A program made the translations under genes and the position numbers. Below are positions 10,099 through 19,953 of a stretch of 61,076 nucleotides of DNA, piece after piece. The stretch spans positions 1 through 61,076 of the forward strand of contig CAJXOH010000007.1 in NCBI GenBank assembly GCA_913057895.1, written 5' to 3'. Origin of the DNA: an uncultured Bacteroidota bacterium. GTDB taxonomy: Bacteria > Bacteroidota > Rhodothermia > Balneolales > Balneolaceae. The notes below the pieces were generated by a model that did not search any database, had not been told where the DNA came from, and saw only the letters and a program-made list of their open reading frames with translations. How positions within the stretch are numbered: the stretch's first letter is position 1; each line of letters starts with the position of its first letter.

Positions 10099-11892
10099 AT
10101 GCGCTTTTTATCCTCTTTTTTTGCTTCCTTACTCGCTTTTTTCGTGGCATTTGGGCTCATCTTAATCTTGACCATAGCCATTGTTGCTAGTAGCTCATCT
10201 GAACCAGAACCCTACATTCAAGAAAACAGTGTTCTTAAAATTGATCTTAGTGGAACCTTATCCATGCGAGCAGATCAAGATCCATTCGAGGCACTATTCA
10301 ATGAAGGAGACATCCCATTATCGATCGAATCATTACGTGATGTGCTTGAAAAAGCTGCCGTTGATGATCGAATTAATGGTGTATGGCTTGAAACAGAATT
10401 TATTGGTGGAAGCTGGGTTGCGCTCGCAGAGGCACACCGACTCATTACTGAGTTCAAGGAGGAATCTGGAAAGTTTGTTTTAGCCAGTACCACTGATTTA
10501 GGGTTTGATGAAATGGGGTACTACTTAGCCTCCACTGCTGAAACCATTTACGCTCCCTCCCAGGCCTATTTTGAATTCAATGGCTTTGTCATGCAGCTCA
10601 GCTATTATCAAGAGTTACTCGACAAAATCGGGGTTGAACCGGAAATATTTCGTGTGGGTAAATACAAATCAGCTGTTGAGCAGTGGATAACAGATGAAAT
10701 CTCTCCTGCAGATCGAGAGCAACGCGAGGCTTTACTCGCACAGGTTAAGCAAGAATTCCTATCCAAGGTATCTATCAAAACGGGTCTCTCAAGTGCTGAA
10801 TTGGATGACCTAATGGATGACCTGTACACGGGCAGTATGATCGATGGTCATGCTGCTGGGCTTATTGATGAACTAGCATTCCCCAATGAAATCCGTGAAG
10901 CCGTGGCACAGGCAGCAGGCGTTGAGGATGTCGATGATTTAGAATTGGTTGAGTTTGGGAGATACGCTAAAGTTAGCCGGAAGGAAGCTGGTCTCACTGA
11001 AACCACTTCAGACAACGAACTTGCTGTTGTTTATGCATCAGGTGCTATCATGCCAAGCATTCCTAGTGATTTTCCATTTGAGACCGAAAACTCTATCACA
11101 TTTAATGCATTAAATAAAACACTCAATGATCTAGAGGAAGATGAGGATGTCAAAGGTGTCATTTTGTTTATTGAAAGCCCAGGAGGATCAGCATCTACCT
11201 CCGAGCTGATTTGGAATCGACTCAAGACATTTTCCGAAAGTAAGCCCATCTACACATATATGGGTTCAGTAGCGGCTTCTGGAGGGTATTACATCGCTGC
11301 GGGGACGCAAAAAATCTATGCATCACCTAATACTATTACAGGGTCTATCGGAATCTTCCGAACCATGTTTAATGCTGAGGAATTAATGAATGATCGTCTT
11401 GGGATTACGCTTAGCGAAGTTCAAACAGATCCACATGCAGATGTCTTGACAATGACACGTCCTCTTAGCAATGCTGAGCGCAGAGCGATGCAAAATGCTA
11501 CAAATCAGGGGTATGAAAGATTCTTAGAGGTTGTTGCTGAATCTCGTGACATGACACGAGATGATGTTCATACTCTAGCTCAAGGACGTGTATGGCCAGG
11601 CTCACTAGCCCTTGAGGTAGGTCTCGTAGATGAATTAGGAACCTTAGATGATGCACTTGCAGCACTCGCTGAAGAAGCAGGGATTGATAGCTATGAGATT
11701 GAACGCTATCCAGCACCCAAAGACCCTATTGAGGAGTTATTTGGGTCAAGCAGTCAGATGGTCACTCAATGGACAATTCAATGGCTACCACAGCCCTTGC
11801 AAGAGTTTCTTTCACAGCCTGTGGTACATAATCCTGAAACAATGTCGCGTCAGACTTGGGCACTATCCCCAGTCAAGATCGACATACGATAA
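10099..11892 (+). CDS. sppA: Signal peptide peptidase SppA, long (67 kDa) type
   Basis: A 597-residue double-domain SppA. One N-terminal membrane helix (about residues 7-31) anchors it facing the periplasm, where it degrades leftover signal peptides. The catalytic Lys is Lys190 in RVGKYKSAVEQW and the nucleophile is Ser394 in SVAASGGYYIAAG, the same Lys-Ser split across the two repeats as in Escherichia coli SppA. The SPGGSASTS loop precedes the Ser domain and TGSIGIF follows it. It is divergent from the flavoprotein gene and converges on rho with 19 bases between the stops. With the NfeD homologue at the left edge this is the second ClpP-fold membrane protease in the window. Confidence 0.95.
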   Translation: MRFLSSFFASLLAFFVAFGLILILTIAIVASSSSEPEPYIQENSVLKIDLSGTLSMRADQDPFEALFNEGDIPLSIESLRDVLEKAAVDDRINGVWLETEFIGGSWVALAEAHRLITEFKEESGKFVLASTTDLGFDEMGYYLASTAETIYAPSQAYFEFNGFVMQLSYYQELLDKIGVEPEIFRVGKYKSAVEQWITDEISPADREQREALLAQVKQEFLSKVSIKTGLSSAELDDLMDDLYTGSMIDGHAAGLIDELAFPNEIREAVAQAAGVEDVDDLELVEFGRYAKVSRKEAGLTETTSDNELAVVYASGAIMPSIPSDFPFETENSITFNALNKTLNDLEEDEDVKGVILFIESPGGSASTSELIWNRLKTFSESKPIYTYMGSVAASGGYYIAAGTQKIYASPNTITGSIGIFRTMFNAEELMNDRLGITLSEVQTDPHADVLTMTRPLSNAERRAMQNATNQGYERFLEVVAESRDMTRDDVHTLAQGRVWPGSLALEVGLVDELGTLDDALAALAEEAGIDSYEIERYPAPKDPIEELFGSSSQMVTQWTIQWLPQPLQEFLSQPVVHNPETMSRQTWALSPVKIDIR

Positions 11893-11911
11893 GAGTTGGA
11901 GATGTGAGGGG

Positions 11912-13573
11912 TTACTTATTCATGGAGAGTAAGAACTCCTCATTATCTTTTGTCCCTTTAATCTTGTCGTGTAAAAAGTCCATAGCCTCATAGGCATTGT
12001 GGTTGGTGAGATATCTTCGTAGCAACACCACTTTTTCACGCTCACCATCAGGAACAAACAGTTCTTCACGTCTTGTTCCACTTTTGAATACATCAATCGC
12101 AGGGTAGATACGACGATCGGATAGTTTCCGGTCAAGAACCACTTCCATATTTCCGGTTCCTTTGAACTCTTCGAAAATCACATCATCCATTCTAGAGCCT
12201 GTTTCAACCAATGCAGTAGCCACAATCGTTAAGCTTCCTCCACCCTCTATATTCCTTGCAGAACTAAATAGTTGGCGAGGCACCTTAAGTGCTTCTGTAT
12301 CAACACCTCCACTCATGGTTCTTCCACTGTTATTTGCACAAACATTATAAGCCCTTGAAAGGCGTGTGATGGAATCCATCAAGATGAGTACATCGTGTTT
12401 ACATTCGACAAGGCGTTTAGCCTTCTCAAACATGATTTCAGCCAGCCCAATATGATTTTCTGGTTTCTCATCGAATGTGGATGCAACGACTTCGGCATTG
12501 CGAACCGTACGACGCATCTCTGTCACTTCTTCAGGTCGTTCATCGATCAGAAGTATAATGGTTTTGGTCTCAGGGTGGTTCTCAGCCACCGCATTGGCGA
12601 TATTTCGTAGGATCGTTGTTTTCCCTGTTTTGGGCTGTGCAACAATCAACGAACGCTGTCCCTTGCCTAAAGGAGCAAATAAATCGATTAATCTTGTGGA
12701 CGTTTCAGAGGGTTCATACTCCAAGACATACCGTTGATTTGGATAGACTGGCATCAACTCTTCAAAATCTTTGCGTTCATCAAGTGATTCTGGGAAGCGT
12801 CCATTCACTGCCTCTACCCTCAGCAAGGCAAAATATCTTTCTCCAATTTTAGGAGGACGGATAATCCCTACAACACTATCACCTTGTTTGAGCCTGAATC
12901 GTTTAACCTGAGATTGGCTAACATAAATATCATCAGGACTCGGTTTGAAATTGTAATTGACGCTGCGTAAAAACCCATAGCCATCAGGTAAGATCTCAAG
13001 TGTCCCTTCGTTGACAATATACTTGCCAAGTTGGGGGGTAATTTCTGCCAGGCGCTCCTCTAGAGTTTCCGCATTGGATGTTGGAAGATTCTCATCCTCA
13101 GATGGACGAGATGATCCAGATTGAGCGTCTCTAGATGGGGTCGATTTTGATCCTGGTTTCCCTTTATTTCGACTGGATTCGGACGATGATGCATCGGATT
13201 GATCACCTTCTATTGTCGGTTTTTCATATCTCGATGTATGTGATCCACCATAAAGAGTGGAACCATTTGTAGATGACTCAGATTTAACTGTATTGGATGG
13301 AACCGATTCCAACGACTGTGATTCTGGTGCTGCAGACTCAAGCTTGGTTGGTTTAAGCTCTCCATCTGAGGTTAAATCGAAACGTTGAACAGGGCGCACA
13401 CCTGACATAGCAACATCTGGATTTTGTTGCGCATCTAGTATGGCAGCAATTAAATCATCCTTTCGAAGTCCTGAGACTCGACGAATATGGTAGGATTTAG
13501 CTGTCGCACGTAATTGTGTTAGCGACTGACGCTTTAGTTCTTCAGCGGTGTACTCTGACATAGTAAAGTTCAT
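11912..13573 (-). CDS. rho: Transcription termination factor Rho with a low-complexity insert
   Basis: A 553-residue Rho; an in-frame ATG at 13561 is an alternative start. Residues about 10-50 form the Rho N/SAP-like helical domain ([19 protein letters not shown]). Residues about 51-170 are a Ser/Glu/Pro-rich, low-complexity stretch absent from E. coli Rho (419 residues). The cold-shock-type RNA-binding domain follows ([18 protein letters not shown]). The ATPase has Walker A QPKTGKTT (about 313-320), Walker [13 protein letters not shown] and the R-loop SGGVDTEAL. Rho hexamers load on nascent RNA and release RNA polymerase. Such inserts are known in several Bacteroidota and Actinobacteria. The scarcity of intrinsic terminators in this window fits heavy reliance on Rho, an inference. 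Confidence 0.96.
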   Translation of the reverse strand: MNFTMSEYTAEELKRQSLTQLRATAKSYHIRRVSGLRKDDLIAAILDAQQNPDVAMSGVRPVQRFDLTSDGELKPTKLESAAPESQSLESVPSNTVKSESSTNGSTLYGGSHTSRYEKPTIEGDQSDASSSESSRNKGKPGSKSTPSRDAQSGSSRPSEDENLPTSNAETLEERLAEITPQLGKYIVNEGTLEILPDGYGFLRSVNYNFKPSPDDIYVSQSQVKRFRLKQGDSVVGIIRPPKIGERYFALLRVEAVNGRFPESLDERKDFEELMPVYPNQRYVLEYEPSETSTRLIDLFAPLGKGQRSLIVAQPKTGKTTILRNIANAVAENHPETKTIILLIDERPEEVTEMRRTVRNAEVVASTFDEKPENHIGLAEIMFEKAKRLVECKHDVLILMDSITRLSRAYNVCANNSGRTMSGGVDTEALKVPRQLFSSARNIEGGGSLTIVATALVETGSRMDDVIFEEFKGTGNMEVVLDRKLSDRRIYPAIDVFKSGTRREELFVPDGEREKVVLLRRYLTNHNAYEAMDFLHDKIKGTKDNEEFLLSMNK

Positions 13574-13624
13574 GACGGTCGATGGCGGAATAAACGAATC
13601 GACCCAAAATTCCCTATCAAAAAA

Positions 13625-14944
13625 TCAATTCACTGGTATTGAAAGAAGAGATGACTTCGAAAACCCAGTGCGTAAGGTTGTATAAAAGTAAAAAGAGCCT
13701 GTGAAAATTACTAATGAGTCTTTTTTTGGACCTAAAACCTCAGCCATGTCTTCAACATCAATGCTTGTAAAGGGGGCGATTGAATCTTTAGAAGAACGTA
13801 ATGGATCAATATTTTCTACGTCTTTTATCGTGGCAGCTCTAGGGTGATTCATTGAGACAAAGTACCGCTCCTGAAACCCATCAAACTGCGTCAGTATAGG
13901 TCTTTGAAGTTTATCCTTCATGGAGGTATAAACGAGTGTCCATTGTGATAGAGGCGCAAGTTTTCGACATCTAGATAGACACTCTTTAATTGCTTCTACA
14001 TTATGTGCTCCATCATAATACCAGGTTTTATTAGAATTAATGGATACAAATGGTGCCCCCATCCATCCTCGATCTTGATACCGCATCCAAGCACGTTCTA
14101 ATCGTTCATTGTAGCTAATGGATTTCTGTTGAGAGGCGTGCACAAATACACCTGCCCGTGCACATGCAAGTCCAGCCAAATGAAGATTATGGCGATCCCA
14201 TGACGAAGCAGAATCAAGCTCAATTAAAGGTGCGTACTGACCATCAAGAATCTCAGCATGCTTTTCTTTGGCAATCCCAATGATTCTTTCTTTTGCTAAT
14301 TCAGGCAGTTTGCCAAGGACAACAGGTGTATTTGATTTGATAATCCCTGCCTTCTCAACCGCTATATCCTCTACTGTTTCTCCGAGTACATCTGTATGAT
14401 CCAATGAAATCGAGGTAATCACACTACATCTTGGGTTTATCACATTCGTTGCATCTAGTCTCCCACCCAATCCAGTTTCAACGATTGCCAGGTCAACGTC
14501 CCAAGCTTCAAATGCTAGAAATGCAATTAATGTAGTAATCTCAAAATACGTGGGTTGCATGGCTACAATGGCTGGGTGTGCTTTACGAGCAAGACTCAAA
14601 AGTTCTTCATCCCGTATTGGCACTCCATTACACGTCCATCTCTCATGCATACGTACTATATGAGGAGAGGTGAATAATCCAACCTTGTATCCTTCCTCTA
14701 TGGCTAATTCCGCTGCAAGACGGCAGACTGTACCTTTTCCATTTGTTCCTGCTACATGAATCATTGGGAGTCCCTCTTCAGGATGGCCAAGCAACTCCAA
14801 CATTGAATTCATCTTCTCAAGACCGAATTCTACAGCCTCCACGCCTATCTTCGCCATCATGGGTTGGCGGTCCATCCATTCAGTGAATTCTTCAATAGTC
14901 TCCCACAAGGGAATCTCTTCAAATTTCATTGATTCAGATGTCAT
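13625..14944 (-). CDS. folC: Bifunctional folylpolyglutamate synthase / dihydrofolate synthase
   Basis: A 439-residue Mur-ligase-family enzyme adding glutamate to dihydropteroate or folates. The ATP-binding P-loop is HVAGTNGKGTVCRLAAELA (about 64-82), followed by GLFTSPHIVRMHER, and VETGLGGRLDATNVI and SITSISLDHTDVLGET are the diagnostic central motifs. The C-terminal domain holds YYDGAHNVEAIKECL. An in-frame ATG five codons downstream is possible as start. It sits 40 bases after a class IV aminotransferase that is likely aminodeoxychorismate lyase, so the pair would cover two folate steps. Rho follows 51 bases downstream on the same strand. Confidence 0.95.
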   Translation of the reverse strand: MTSESMKFEEIPLWETIEEFTEWMDRQPMMAKIGVEAVEFGLEKMNSMLELLGHPEEGLPMIHVAGTNGKGTVCRLAAELAIEEGYKVGLFTSPHIVRMHERWTCNGVPIRDEELLSLARKAHPAIVAMQPTYFEITTLIAFLAFEAWDVDLAIVETGLGGRLDATNVINPRCSVITSISLDHTDVLGETVEDIAVEKAGIIKSNTPVVLGKLPELAKERIIGIAKEKHAEILDGQYAPLIELDSASSWDRHNLHLAGLACARAGVFVHASQQKSISYNERLERAWMRYQDRGWMGAPFVSINSNKTWYYDGAHNVEAIKECLSRCRKLAPLSQWTLVYTSMKDKLQRPILTQFDGFQERYFVSMNHPRAATIKDVENIDPLRSSKDSIAPFTSIDVEDMAEVLGPKKDSLVIFTGSFYFYTTLRTGFSKSSLLSIPVN

Positions 14945-14984
14945 AGATTCAAATCCAATAGAGCCTTTCTATCTGTTTGTGCCT

Positions 14985-15806
14985 TCATATAGGTGTAAAG
15001 TGTGTGGCTTTGTCAAAGCTTTCCATCCACTGATCAAACGCATCTGGTTTCTTTTTCATGCTTCCTTCAAGAGTATCGACCCATGTAATCCGTTGTAGGC
15101 TATTACTCAATAAGATTGTGTCTGCTTGGAGAAGTTCCTCAAATGTTGCAGATACTTCGAAGAGTTGACGTCCATTTTGTGATTGTACCCAGTGAATAAA
15201 AGCATGTCTCATAACGCCATGAAGAGGAAGACATGTCAACGATGGCGTATAAAAACAGCCGTCTTTTATCCAAAATAGATTAGCTCGAGAACTTTCTGAG
15301 ACATATCCATCTTTTGTGCATAACAGAGGATGATCCCAGCCATTTGACACCGCTAATCTCTCTGCTTGCCGGTAATGGCTCATCATATTGAGTTTCAGTG
15401 CGGCAGGTTTATCCTCGTCAGGTAATGGGGTCACAGGGACTCGGCCCAATGTTAAAGGATGAGTCCACTGTTTTCCCACACTCCATTGGACCCACCACCG
15501 AAATTCTCCATCGTTTGTGATGACACCTTGAGGGCGGGCCACCATCCAAGGGCTTGCACATCCAGATTCCTTCGCTAAAGCTCTTATGGCCGTAATCCAA
15601 TCCTCCACTCGAAGGTGTGAGTTGACATCTACACCTACATAGGCCAGCCCTTTTTGCCAGCGTGACCAATGAGCATCGCACCATTCAATTCCTCGATGTT
15701 CATCAACACGAATCGTTTCAAACGCCCCCTCTCCAAACTGCAGTGCTTGAAGCAATTCGTTTGGGACTTCTGGGCAAACACCCATACGATCAACATACAC
15801 GCTCAT
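14985..15806 (-). CDS. Class IV PLP aminotransferase, probable aminodeoxychorismate lyase
   Basis: A 273-residue fold-type IV PLP enzyme. The N-terminal pattern LQFGEGAFETIRV followed by HWSRWQKGL is shared by PabC, IlvE and D-amino acid transaminases. The PLP lysine should be the one in AALKLNMMSHYRQAERL, and the catalytic/phosphate-site segment is GYVSESSRANLFWI. Sequence alone does not cleanly separate PabC from branched-chain aminotransferase, but its length and position directly before folC favour PabC (4-amino-4-deoxychorismate to p-aminobenzoate plus pyruvate). Its start overlaps the stop of the upstream thioredoxin-like gene by four bases, so it is translationally coupled to it. Confidence 0.8.
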   Translation of the reverse strand: MSVYVDRMGVCPEVPNELLQALQFGEGAFETIRVDEHRGIEWCDAHWSRWQKGLAYVGVDVNSHLRVEDWITAIRALAKESGCASPWMVARPQGVITNDGEFRWWVQWSVGKQWTHPLTLGRVPVTPLPDEDKPAALKLNMMSHYRQAERLAVSNGWDHPLLCTKDGYVSESSRANLFWIKDGCFYTPSLTCLPLHGVMRHAFIHWVQSQNGRQLFEVSATFEELLQADTILLSNSLQRITWVDTLEGSMKKKPDAFDQWMESFDKATHFTPI

Positions 15807-16366
15807 TCTAACCGTAATGGTTCTTCTAACTCAAAGGATACTGCCTCACGCTTTGTCCCTACGATAAATGACCCTTGAGTTGGGGTATCAAGATAAATCA
15901 CGGTTGGAACCCCTGGTAACTCCCATGATTGATAGTAAGGGGTGCCATCAAAGGTTTGAACACCCTTCATTCCACCCTGCTCCAGACTTTCACTAACCTC
16001 ATTCACTATCACACGAATATTCTCATCCGAATCCTTTACAGGTAGAGATATTAATCTACGAGTTGATGGATTTTCGATCTCATTGCGAAGTATTTGAATA
16101 GATTCTTCGCTCCATGGTGCCCAAAAAACGAGCGTTGCAGGAAATGGATCGACCGGCTCATCTAATTCATGTATAGGCATAGATATCTCCATGGATATCT
16201 CTGACATGGACTCTATCGACAACTCCTGAAGTTTTTCAGGTAACGATTGCTCAAAAGAAGCAAGGCGTCGATTTTGATACGATATCGTACTCCATGCAAT
16301 GGCAGCGAACGAGATCACTGCCACTGTGATCATAAACCGAGGAAAATACTTAGGATCAATCCTCAA
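15803..16366 (-). CDS. Membrane-anchored thioredoxin-fold-like protein lacking the CxxC motif
   Basis: The product is 187 residues from a TTG codon at 16366; an ATG at 16333 is the only nearby alternative and would start inside the membrane segment. One N-terminal helix (about 12-28) is followed by a Glu/Met/Ser-rich linker. Residues about 75-187 recall thioredoxin: ATLVFWAPWSEESIQIL takes the place of the WCxxC strand-helix, and ELPGVPTVIYLD looks like the cis-proline loop. The cysteines are replaced (WAPWSEES), so disulfide exchange is not expected. It may be a structural or binding relative, perhaps periplasmic. It overlaps the aminotransferase by four bases. Fold assignment is from motif pattern only and needs structure prediction. 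Confidence 0.6.
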   Translation of the reverse strand: MRIDPKYFPRFMITVAVISFAAIAWSTISYQNRRLASFEQSLPEKLQELSIESMSEISMEISMPIHELDEPVDPFPATLVFWAPWSEESIQILRNEIENPSTRRLISLPVKDSDENIRVIVNEVSESLEQGGMKGVQTFDGTPYYQSWELPGVPTVIYLDTPTQGSFIVGTKREAVSFELEEPLRLE

Positions 16367-16374
16367 AGATTCGA

Positions 16375-16380
16375 CTCCTT
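16375..16380 (-). promoter_or_regulatory. Shine-Dalgarno site supporting a TTG start
   Basis: On the minus strand AAGGAG lies eight bases before the TTG at 16366. This strong, well-spaced site supports the non-ATG start of the thioredoxin-like gene. Many genes in the window have no recognisable Shine-Dalgarno sequence, so this one stands out. Confidence 0.6.
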
Positions 16381-16394
16381 ACCTCTAGTCCAAA

Positions 16395-17729
16395 TTACGA
16401 ACGGGTATAAATCGCCCAACCATGTGCAGGCAAACTCATGGTAGACTCCCCTTCTACAACCTCTTGCGTAGCAATATTTACAAAGGTGCCATCAAATGTA
16501 TGAGAGAGATTGCTGAGATCTTCATCTCCAAAATTTAGGAAAACAACCACTTCATCTTGCTCATTCGCTCGGCGATACGCATAAAATCCTGACTCATCAT
16601 CATGGCTGATATACTCATAAGGACCACCAACTTCACCATTCCATAGAGCGGTGTTCTCTTGATTGAGCGTCAAAAGCATTGTGAAAAAATCTTGCAATGG
16701 ATAATCCTTCCAATCGATTGGATCACGTTCAAAAAACTCAAGTCGCTTCTCGTAGAGTGATTCTTGACCCGAGTATACAAGAGGCATCCCATAAATTGTC
16801 GATGCTAAAACTGAAAATACCTCAACATTATCACCATAAAGCTCAATATCGGATCCTTTCCAAGAGTTTTCATCGTGATTTGTTGTGAAAAACATTCGAT
16901 AGGCATCACGTGGGAAGGTAGCCATTTCCCTTTCCATCGCTCGGTGTATGGAAGAGACTGCGGAATCACCCTGTCCAACATGATAGATGACAGAGTTGAA
17001 GTTCCACGCATAGGACATATCAAATGCTGAATTATGATGTTCTACCACTTCAGCTTCAGCCAACATGAAGACCGGTTTAATTTGGTCCAAACGCTCACGG
17101 ACCTCCTCATGAAAATCAGTTGGTACAGAATGAGCAACATCAACACGGTATCCGTCTACATCAAACTCTGATACCCAATATTCCATTGCCTGGATCATCT
17201 CTTCTCGCATGTCTGCGTTGTCAAAATTTAGATCTATGACATCGGACCAATCAGGCACTGGCGGCATGAACTCACCCTCGTCGGTGAGAGTATAGTATTC
17301 TGGGTTTGACTCTGTCCATGGATGATCCCATGCAGTATGGTTGGGCACCCAATCTAGAATTACTTTCATATCGTTTGCATGAATCACATCGACCAACTCT
17401 TTAAAGTCTTCTTTAGTCCCAAACTCGGAATTAACATCCGTGTAATCTTTGACTGAATAATAGCTACCCAAAGACCCTTTTCTATTTAACTCACCAATCG
17501 GATGGATCGGCATAAACCACAATATCTCTACCCCCATATCAGCAAGCTTTGGAACATGCTCAGCAAATGCATCAAATGTACCCTCTTGAGTGTACTGACG
17601 AACATTTACTTCATATATCGTTGCATTTTCATGCCATGATGTGGATGCTTCATTACGTCCAGATTCGGGTGTACACGCACTTATCCATAAAATGAGTGAT
17701 AGAAGCGCAATTGCATAGTATTTTTTCAT
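16395..17729 (-). CDS. Alpha-amylase family (GH13) lipoprotein
   Basis: I place the start at the ATG at 17729 (MKKYYAIALLSLILWISAC), giving 444 residues with a lipobox ISAC; a start at 17792 would overlap the ispG end and bury the signal peptide. The four GH13 regions are visible: I as DWVPNHT, II as GYRVDVAHS with the nucleophile Asp, III as MLAEAEVVEH with the acid/base Glu, and IV as FTTNHDENSW. It should hydrolyse alpha-1,4-glucans in the periplasm or at the outer membrane. A short C-terminal beta domain follows the barrel. It is 34 bases after ispG on the same strand. A link with the glycogen genes 16 kb away is only conceivable. Confidence 0.92.
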   Translation of the reverse strand: MKKYYAIALLSLILWISACTPESGRNEASTSWHENATIYEVNVRQYTQEGTFDAFAEHVPKLADMGVEILWFMPIHPIGELNRKGSLGSYYSVKDYTDVNSEFGTKEDFKELVDVIHANDMKVILDWVPNHTAWDHPWTESNPEYYTLTDEGEFMPPVPDWSDVIDLNFDNADMREEMIQAMEYWVSEFDVDGYRVDVAHSVPTDFHEEVRERLDQIKPVFMLAEAEVVEHHNSAFDMSYAWNFNSVIYHVGQGDSAVSSIHRAMEREMATFPRDAYRMFFTTNHDENSWKGSDIELYGDNVEVFSVLASTIYGMPLVYSGQESLYEKRLEFFERDPIDWKDYPLQDFFTMLLTLNQENTALWNGEVGGPYEYISHDDESGFYAYRRANEQDEVVVFLNFGDEDLSNLSHTFDGTFVNIATQEVVEGESTMSLPAHGWAIYTRS

Positions 17730-17763
17730 TTGACCAGCGATTATTAAACGTTTACTGTAGAAA

Positions 17764-18984
17764 CTACTTCTTTTGGTAGGTATTTTCGACATACTCTTCC
17801 AATATTTTTTGGAATTCTTGAGTAATCCCTTCCCCCTTCAAGGTGAGGGCATGTTCTCCATCGATATATACAGGGGCTTTTGGTTCCTCAAATGTCCCTG
17901 GCAAAGATATTCCAATATTTGCATGTCGTGATTCACCAGGGCCATTCACAATACACCCCATCACGGCAACATCCATGTCCTCAACTCCTGGGTATTGCTC
18001 TCGCCAAATGGGCATTTTGATCTTGATATAGTCCTGTATATCCTCAGCTAACTCTTGGAAATAGGTGCTCTTTGTGCGTCCACATCCTGGACATGAGGTC
18101 ACCTGTGGAATAAAACTACGTATACCGAGCGACTGCAATATCTGCTGACTAATCCGTACCTCTTCTGCTCGATCAGCACCAGGTGTTGGCGTGAGTGATA
18201 CTCGAATGGTATCGCCTATCCCTTGTTGCAAAAGCACAGCCAGCGCAACAGAACTTGCAACTGTACCTTTCATTCCCATTCCTGCTTCAGTAAGCCCTAA
18301 ATGCAAAGCATAGGGTAGTTCATCTGCAATGCGACTGTAAATTGTAATTAAGTCTTGTACAACGGACATCTTACAACTCACAACGATACGATCAGAGGCT
18401 AATCCAACATCCTCCGCAAGAGCCGCACTACGCTTTGCACTCTCGGCCATAGCATCAAACATTACCTCTTTGGAGGATTTAGGTTGAGAAAGTGCGCTAT
18501 TTTCATCCATTTTTTGGGCTAATAGTTGTTGATCTAAGGATCCCCAATTCACCCCTATACGTATTGGTTTGTCGTACTGAATAGCCTGCTCAACAATGGT
18601 GCAAAAATTCTTATCTCTTGTTTTAGTTCCTGTATTTCCAGGGTTAATTCGAAATTTGGATAACGCTTTTGCCGCTTCTGGATATTTGGTCAATAGCACA
18701 TGGCCATTGTAGTGGAAATCTCCAATGATGGGTACGAGTACACCCCGATTGAGCAGTTTCTCTTTGATATATGGCACTGCTTTTGCTGCTGCATCATTAT
18801 TGACTGTAATACGAACAAGTTCGGATCCAGCAGCATGAAGTTGGTCGATTTGCTCTACAGTCTCGTCAATATCAGCCGTATCCGTGTTGGTCATTGACTG
18901 CACAACAATGGGAGCTCCTCCACCAACTTTAACCCCATCAATATTCACTTGATGTGAGTGACGACGTCCAATCGATTGTTTCAT
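17764..18984 (-). CDS. ispG: 4-hydroxy-3-methylbut-2-enyl diphosphate synthase, short form
   Basis: A 406-residue IspG (GcpE), reducing methylerythritol cyclodiphosphate to HMBPP in the non-mevalonate isoprenoid pathway. The N-terminal TIM barrel has [28 protein letters not shown] and [11 protein letters not shown]. The C-terminal [4Fe-4S] domain has [13 protein letters not shown] with two cysteines and [12 protein letters not shown] with the third and the catalytic-site Glu. The protein has the two-domain layout and closely spaced motifs of proteobacterial IspG, without the extra central domain of the longer forms found in plants, Chlamydia and some Bacteroidota/Chlorobi. It lies 82 bases after a rhomboid gene on the same strand and before the amylase. 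Confidence 0.95.
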   Translation of the reverse strand: MKQSIGRRHSHQVNIDGVKVGGGAPIVVQSMTNTDTADIDETVEQIDQLHAAGSELVRITVNNDAAAKAVPYIKEKLLNRGVLVPIIGDFHYNGHVLLTKYPEAAKALSKFRINPGNTGTKTRDKNFCTIVEQAIQYDKPIRIGVNWGSLDQQLLAQKMDENSALSQPKSSKEVMFDAMAESAKRSAALAEDVGLASDRIVVSCKMSVVQDLITIYSRIADELPYALHLGLTEAGMGMKGTVASSVALAVLLQQGIGDTIRVSLTPTPGADRAEEVRISQQILQSLGIRSFIPQVTSCPGCGRTKSTYFQELAEDIQDYIKIKMPIWREQYPGVEDMDVAVMGCIVNGPGESRHANIGISLPGTFEEPKAPVYIDGEHALTLKGEGITQEFQKILEEYVENTYQKK

Positions 18985-19066
18985 GGGTAGACTCTTTTAC
19001 TTAGCTCTGAACGAATTATGGCATTTACATTTGTAATCAAGACACAACATACGAACAATCGACCCA

Positions 19067-19942
19067 TTACTTTCGTTGACTTGCCTCAAATAAACGACGT
19101 TTTTCTTCCTTAGATAATCCGTCATACCCATTCTTGGCAACTTTATCGAGTAATTCATCGATTTCTTTGCGAATGTCTACATCATCTCTTTCCTCAATAA
19201 TCGTCGCATCACTCATAGACGCACGCTTCTTCCCTTTTTTCCGTGATGGGGGTTCAGACCACAATCTTTCCACGGTTCGAACCCATCCAGACAAATCAGT
19301 TCCTTGGAGTTGAAGCTTGTATAAGCCAAATCCAGTCAATGCACCCCCAAGATGGGCAAGACGCGCGACGCCGTCTGCACTTCCAAGCAGTAACAAGTCG
19401 ATACCAATAATCCCAGCAACTAAGTATCTAGCCTCAATCGGAGGCAGAAAAAGCATCATCATCGGTGTACGAGGATACATCATAGCAAAGACAACCATGA
19501 TTCCATAGACAGCTCCAGATGCGCCAATCATCACAGTAAATGGTGCCAAAAAACCTAGAATGACACTCAATACAGCGCCTCCAATTCCTGCTCCTAGAAA
19601 CAGTACGAGAAAGGTGCGAGGCCCCAGTGATTCCTCTACAGCACGACCCAAGAAAAAGAGCCATAGCATATTAAACAACAAGTGAAAAGGAGAGCCATGT
19701 AGGAATATATAGGTTATGAATCTCCAAGGTTGAATCGCATACGTTGGCCATAGTGCTTCAAAACCTAGGACACCAACAAGCCATTGAGCAAGTGTTTGTC
19801 CCCCTACAGGAATCCAAGATCCAAACGCCTGAACAATGTATATGCCTACTGAAAGGGTTAATACCCACCTTAGAGCATCTGGCAGGCTACGATATCCTTG
19901 CTGAAACCCCTGTTGAAAACCATCAAACCCTTGTTGTCGCAT
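19067..19942 (-). CDS. Rhomboid family intramembrane serine protease with C-terminal extension
   Basis: From the ATG at 19942 the product is 291 residues; a GTG one codon upstream is the other option. Rhomboid hallmarks are HGSPFHLLFNMLWLFFLG (oxyanion His/Asn helix), the nucleophile in MIGASGAVYGIM, and the catalytic His in ARLAHLGGALTGF, so it should be active. The C-terminal cytoplasmic tail of about 70 residues contains a charged helix-rich piece (DIRKEIDELLDKVAKNGYDG, then LSKEEKRRLFEAS) of the kind appended to many Bacteroidota rhomboids. It follows a second rhomboid gene with an 11-base gap, a tandem arrangement. Substrates are unknown. Confidence 0.93.
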   Translation of the reverse strand: MRQQGFDGFQQGFQQGYRSLPDALRWVLTLSVGIYIVQAFGSWIPVGGQTLAQWLVGVLGFEALWPTYAIQPWRFITYIFLHGSPFHLLFNMLWLFFLGRAVEESLGPRTFLVLFLGAGIGGAVLSVILGFLAPFTVMIGASGAVYGIMVVFAMMYPRTPMMMLFLPPIEARYLVAGIIGIDLLLLGSADGVARLAHLGGALTGFGLYKLQLQGTDLSGWVRTVERLWSEPPSRKKGKKRASMSDATIIEERDDVDIRKEIDELLDKVAKNGYDGLSKEEKRRLFEASQRK

Positions 19943-19953
19943 CACTGAGTCTA

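Noticed and set aside
16395..17792. Longer start of the amylase gene at 17792
   Set aside because: It would overlap the ispG end and place a basic extension before the lipoprotein signal; the ATG at 17729 is better.
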